Source: Candidatus Stahliibacteriota bacterium
GTDB taxonomy: Bacteria; Hydrothermota; Tepidihabitantia; SM23-42
Reading direction: 5' to 3'
Length of the DNA: 7,737 nucleotides
NCBI GenBank assembly: GCA_030670605.1
Contig: DAOVBK010000063.1
Span: 1-7,737 of the forward strand
The translations under genes and the position numbers were made by a program. Below, one piece after another: positions 5,701 through 7,737 of this stretch (position 1 is its first letter; the number at the start of each line of letters is the position of its first letter). The notes below the pieces were generated by a model that was given only the letters and a program-made list of their open reading frames with translations, ran no database searches and was not told the DNA's origin.

Positions 5701-6306
5701 TCTAAGAATCGATGGAACGGTGATGTCACCTATTCCGACGATATTGCCACTAATGAATTTGATCCTTATGTTGCCTAAATCTGGTTTTGAGAATTCAATG
5801 CTACACGGAGGCATGGTTCTATGGTAGACGACTGTACAGGGCCAGGCAGAATTCATAAGGCCATCTGGACCGCCCACTGATAGGAGCTTGTTTTTGACAA
5901 TCTGTGAGCTTGGTTGTCCCGCACCGGCGAACAGTGCCCGGCGTGCAACATCAATACGGCTCATCATTGCCCAGTTTAAAAGATTGCCTGAGAGATGAAG
6001 TCCCATTGAAAGCTCCCAACCACCTGCGAGAACCGGCATATACCTCGCCGCGGGATTGAAATAGCCATAATAGGTGATTGTGCTGTCGTACTGGCCATTG
6101 TTGATTGATGCGCTCGCACGTCGATACATGCTTTCGTTCATCTGCACCATAATAAGAATATTCGGTTTTACCATTCCCATGATATATGGCGGTGCACAAC
6201 AGAAGGGATTTGGTTGTGGTTTGGGTTTTGGTTTCTTGGCAAGAGCGGGCGATATACACATTGCCAGAATGAACACAATAATTGTGCTTTTGAATGATCT
6301 ATTCAT
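2719..6306 (-). CDS. pilY1: PilY1-like type IV pilus tip/assembly protein
   Basis: This is a large exported protein of 1195 residues, close to the usual PilY1 length. A Sec signal (MNRSFKSTIIVFILAMCISPALA) is probably cut after A23 and is followed by a Lys/Pro linker. Residues about 45-485 are a von Willebrand A-like region: KPNILIMVQMNESM (47-60), ANPGEALLEAI (279-289), LILIGDGEA (332-340). Residues about 665-1195 are the PilC/PilY1 beta-propeller, with hallmark QPAIERYD (693-700) and RRQTVYVGANDGMLHCF (718-734). Calcium-type acidic loops occur at about 222-232, 364-373, 450-459 and 540-544, and there is a perfect EF-hand loop at 619-630. In Pseudomonas and Neisseria such proteins sit at the pilus tip, promote pilus extension and mediate adhesion or surface sensing in a calcium-dependent way. 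Here the MIDAS metal site looks degenerate. The gene is last in pilW-pilX-pilY1, with AGGAGG directly after the pilX stop. Confidence 0.95.
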   Translation of the reverse strand: MNRSFKSTIIVFILAMCISPALAKKPKPKPQPNPFCCAPPYIMGMVKPNILIMVQMNESMYRRASASINNGQYDSTITYYGYFNPAARYMPVLAGGWELSMGLHLSGNLLNWAMMSRIDVARRALFAGAGQPSSQIVKNKLLSVGGPDGLMNSAWPCTVVYHRTMPPCSIEFSKPDLGNIRIKFISGNIVGIGDITVPSILRNADLERYNTNHRGIVHMFADNNDDNKWDDDAPRVGLMFYSDDYSAQIKKEVIDSEQAPSIEDFVNQINNNQPSGMWANPGEALLEAIHYTKYTEPHFDNQNYTFHGIGTKYDPWYTYNNPEPVWCRRTFLILIGDGEAHADDPAVGSCGHLPQGPLGNPYWDYDADGNPNDNPGAIDPAGLHNPADDYALYGHVTDLRDDLEDMNNVTVYALQCFGSQDALYKDIAKNGGFKDQNGDNLPGPNTTEWDEDGDGIPDNYYLANSGDDLEHAMSQIFMEIMTNVNSASGVAVVTTGMKGGGATVQSQFYPSKKFPTGELITWIGNTHSLWLDPFGWIREDTDADAMLHLQNDYVVNMAWDPSVKNVLVTRLHDVAGTGDPSQFDTIGIVPVEQLRPIWQAGEWLWNAAAGDRTIRTFVDSDDDGLIEAGELITFEKANSGILQPYIDLPTLGETDSVIDYVRGIDFPNMRTRTADGKVWKLGDIMNSGAVAVQPAIERYDFIYGDNSYVDYYDLHKNRRQTVYVGANDGMLHCFNGGIRVDLHNAITPFRMDPAGYALGEELWAYIPQNLLAHLKWLKDSSYCHVYYVDMKPYATDAQIFADDATHPNGWGTILIGGMRLGGLDIKIKNKTDTLTSAYFAIDVTDPINPVPMWEFTEPDLNLTVCYPTVIKVKDSWYLILGSGPENCAGEAAVGVKATIYVLDLATGTVLKKWQFPDDQSFVTNIFGVDWGMDYSVDRIYFGDCYYDNTLHGKWGGKIYRIETNDETNPTLWDTSFVFNMERPITAEGSIATDDYNHLWVYFGTGRFFSEIDEVNTTTQRYIGIRDDTTRATTVAGLYNVTDVKIDTNDQVIFPGGSTGSFPDLIDTVNAHGGWWREHMGLGERNLTTALVFGGAVLYTTYLPTGDICSYGGIGKLYALYYRTGTAHINPSFLKTKDTLYHPYCVDVGQGMPSEPSLYVSGDQIKVFIQAAGGISSPETGLPGLPKTGVILWKGR

Positions 6307-6317
6307 AACATCCTCCT

Positions 6318-6794
6318 CTATGGATTGAAAATCGTATAACGCTGCAAAACCTCGAGCATGACCTGCTCATTGGTTTTGCCAACTGATTTTGCCACTATGT
6401 AATACGTTCGGTAACTCCCAGTTGAGGGGGTTGAACCGGGACCGGCAATTGCCCGGGCAAACTTCATTGCTGTGCCCGAGAGCACCATGGCAACTGCGGA
6501 TGTTCTCTCGACTGTTACACTGCACGTATAGGCACCAACTTGCATAACATCCGATGTATCGGGAATACCCGGGTTCTTGGCAATATATTCGGCACGTTTC
6601 ATGCCGATCTCGAGCGAAGCGACTGCCGCATTGTATGCTGTTTCATACCGGGTTTGTCCTTCAGTAACATTGAGCCCCCGGGTAATCACATAGATGGACA
6701 GCGCACCGACGATGAGTATGATGATCATGGTGCCGAGGGCAATGAGCAGTGCAATACCCTTGTTTTGATTTGAAACTAATTCTCTAAACCTCAT
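6318..6794 (-). CDS. pilX: PilX-like minor pilin
   Basis: This 158-residue protein has a prepilin-type leader. A 13-residue basic/polar N-terminus ends in NKG and is followed by the hydrophobic helix IALLIALGTMIIILIVGALS (14-33, continuing to about 37). PilD-type cleavage is expected between G13 and I14. The pattern N-K-G-I-A-L-L-I-A-L followed by an amphipathic R-x-x-x-A-x-x-A-x-A-S-L-E stretch fits the PilX N-terminal family. Position +5 is Ile (I18) where major pilins have Glu, as in some PilX/GspK-type tip subunits. PilX acts with other minor pilins and PilY1 to prime pilus assembly. The start is fixed by AGGAGG (6800-6805), which overlaps the pilW stop codon. The gap from pilW is 9 bp, so translation is probably coupled. 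Confidence 0.87.
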   Translation of the reverse strand: MRFRELVSNQNKGIALLIALGTMIIILIVGALSIYVITRGLNVTEGQTRYETAYNAAVASLEIGMKRAEYIAKNPGIPDTSDVMQVGAYTCSVTVERTSAVAMVLSGTAMKFARAIAGPGSTPSTGSYRTYYIVAKSVGKTNEQVMLEVLQRYTIFNP

Positions 6795-6799
6795 TGTAT

Positions 6800-6806
6800 C
6801 CTCCTA
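6800..6806 (-). promoter_or_regulatory. pilX ribosome binding site overlapping the pilW stop
   Basis: The minus strand reads TAGGAGGATACAATG: the last two bases of the pilW stop TAG start the AGGAGG site of pilX, 5 nt before its ATG. Terminating ribosomes would be placed on the next start, which suggests translational coupling and fixed subunit ratios. Confidence 0.8.
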
Positions 6807-7727
6807 TGGTTGTAGATTTGGGGGAGAGATAATACCCGATAGTATTGTTCGTTTTCTGCGCTTCTGTTCATCAGTCAGTGTGTAACTGTGGTCTTCAACA
6901 CCAACCGTATCCTCAGGATAGGTGTAGCCACGAATCATGTCAGATGTGAGAACCATGGTGTACCGTATTGCCCATTTGCGGTTCGCTGTGGCAAACGCTG
7001 GACAATCATCTGTCCATGTTTCAATGATGTTATCATTATCATTATCAATGCCATAGGCAAATTGAATGTCTTCGACATTATCGAGCATTATTTCATTACC
7101 CCGCATCAGCTGAGTACCTGCGAGGTTCAGTGAGATGCCTGGGTCATAGGCGAGTTTATCAACACCAATGACAACCAATCCGGCAATCGCACTTACGTGC
7201 TTGTCTAAAGTGAGCGCCTGCCCTGGAAATGGCGTGCCATGTGGATCAATGAATGTATCCGCCGCAGTCCCTTGAACAACAGCATAGCCAGGCGGGTACA
7301 TAATATTGCGATCCCGATCAATCACCACAACCGTATCACCGGCACGGAAGTTGAAAAGTGTATCCTCCCACGCACGTACGAGAATGGTTTGAGTATTAGA
7401 TACCGCATCGAGAAGCCACGACCACTGCATCCGGCCTGATTCAAAACCGAGCATGACACCGCGTACCGTAATGGCGTCACACGCGTTCTGGCCACCATTG
7501 CTTGACTGCACGGCGTTGTCAGATTTCGGAAATGCGAGACCCGCCATTGCGAGATCCCACTTAAGCAATGAGAGCGCAACCTGCGCATCGGTTTGGAGCA
7601 CAGATGTCTTTTCGACCTGGGCTGCGCGTACGGTTTGCATATTGAGTATCGTGTAGATAGCGCCGAGGACGAAAACGAGGATGGTGAGCGCAACGAGCAT
7701 TTCAACTAATGTCATTCCTTTCTTCAT
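6804..7727 (-). CDS. pilW: PilW-like minor pilin
   Basis: This 307-residue protein has a very short class III leader, MKKG, then MTLVEMLVALTILVFVLGAI. Cleavage after G4 leaves Met +1 and the conserved Glu at +5 (E9). The helix continues into VALSLLKWDLAMAG (50-63), which matches the ALxLLxxDLRMAGY segment of PilW. YGIDNDNDNIIETW (225-238) corresponds to the PilW YGxDxDGD loop. The C-terminal RRKRTILSGII (290-300) corresponds to its RRRVFxTTVxLRN end. Together these favour PilW over PilV or a generic pseudopilin. Two cysteines (C83, C242) could form a disulphide in the periplasmic domain. GGAGG at 7733-7737, at the window edge, precedes the ATG. It is the first complete gene of an operon that must begin further right. 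Confidence 0.88.
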   Translation of the reverse strand: MKKGMTLVEMLVALTILVFVLGAIYTILNMQTVRAAQVEKTSVLQTDAQVALSLLKWDLAMAGLAFPKSDNAVQSSNGGQNACDAITVRGVMLGFESGRMQWSWLLDAVSNTQTILVRAWEDTLFNFRAGDTVVVIDRDRNIMYPPGYAVVQGTAADTFIDPHGTPFPGQALTLDKHVSAIAGLVVIGVDKLAYDPGISLNLAGTQLMRGNEIMLDNVEDIQFAYGIDNDNDNIIETWTDDCPAFATANRKWAIRYTMVLTSDMIRGYTYPEDTVGVEDHSYTLTDEQKRRKRTILSGIISPPNLQP

Positions 7728-7737
7728 GATGTCCTCC

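Noticed and set aside
7029..7046. TATCAT triplicate as a phase-variable microsatellite in pilW
   Set aside because: Only about three units, encoding the conserved Asp-Asn loop. A 6-bp unit would not shift the frame.

Overview
The window looks like chromosomal DNA from a bacterium with an outer membrane. It carries a type IV pilus minor-pilin/PilY1 cluster, an exported lipoprotein and a small 2x[4Fe-4S] ferredoxin of the kind common in anaerobes. I cannot fix the taxon. Deltaproteobacterial lineages or uncultivated candidate phyla with PilY1-type pili (FCB or WOR-3-like groups) would fit, but this is a weak inference from protein style.

Layout from left to right. Positions 1-84 (minus) hold the first 28 codons of an insertion-sequence transposase. 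Its promoter and IS end (about 91-174) contain two identical 15-bp direct repeats. Positions 197-593 (plus) are a self-contained ferredoxin transcription unit: a near-consensus sigma70 promoter, a very short leader, the gene and a perfect hairpin terminator. Positions 597-1617 (minus) are a compact mobile unit: a REP-associated tyrosine transposase (RAYT, HUH/Y1 family) bounded by two copies, in inverse orientation, of a 41-nt palindrome. Positions 1662-2564 (minus) encode a lipoprotein with three Ig/cadherin-like domains and its own promoter. Positions 2659-2704 form a second, unrelated long palindrome in the gap behind the pilus cluster. Positions 2719-7727 (minus) are a tight operon pilW-pilX-pilY1, with 9- and 11-bp gaps and ribosome binding sites placed on or directly after the upstream stop codons. 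The pil operon continues leftwards on its own strand from beyond the right edge of the window, where its promoter and probably further minor pilins (PilV, FimT/FimU) lie.

How the genes work together. PilW and PilX are minor pilins and PilY1 is the large exported calcium-dependent tip protein. In characterised systems they form a priming and tip complex for type IV pilus assembly, adhesion and surface sensing. The lipoprotein is downstream on the same strand and shares the acidic loop-rich, beta-sandwich character of a surface protein. A link to the pilus is only an inference from position. The ferredoxin is functionally separate and stands between two mobile elements.

The most interesting object is the RAYT unit. 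Its two terminal palindromes are reverse complements at 40 of 41 positions. The one differing base supplies the first base of the -35 box of the RAYT promoter, which suggests that the terminal hairpin also serves as a regulatory site. The next is PilY1, whose von Willebrand A-like domain has lost key MIDAS metal-binding residues while the protein carries several DxDxDG calcium-type loops, one a textbook EF-hand loop.
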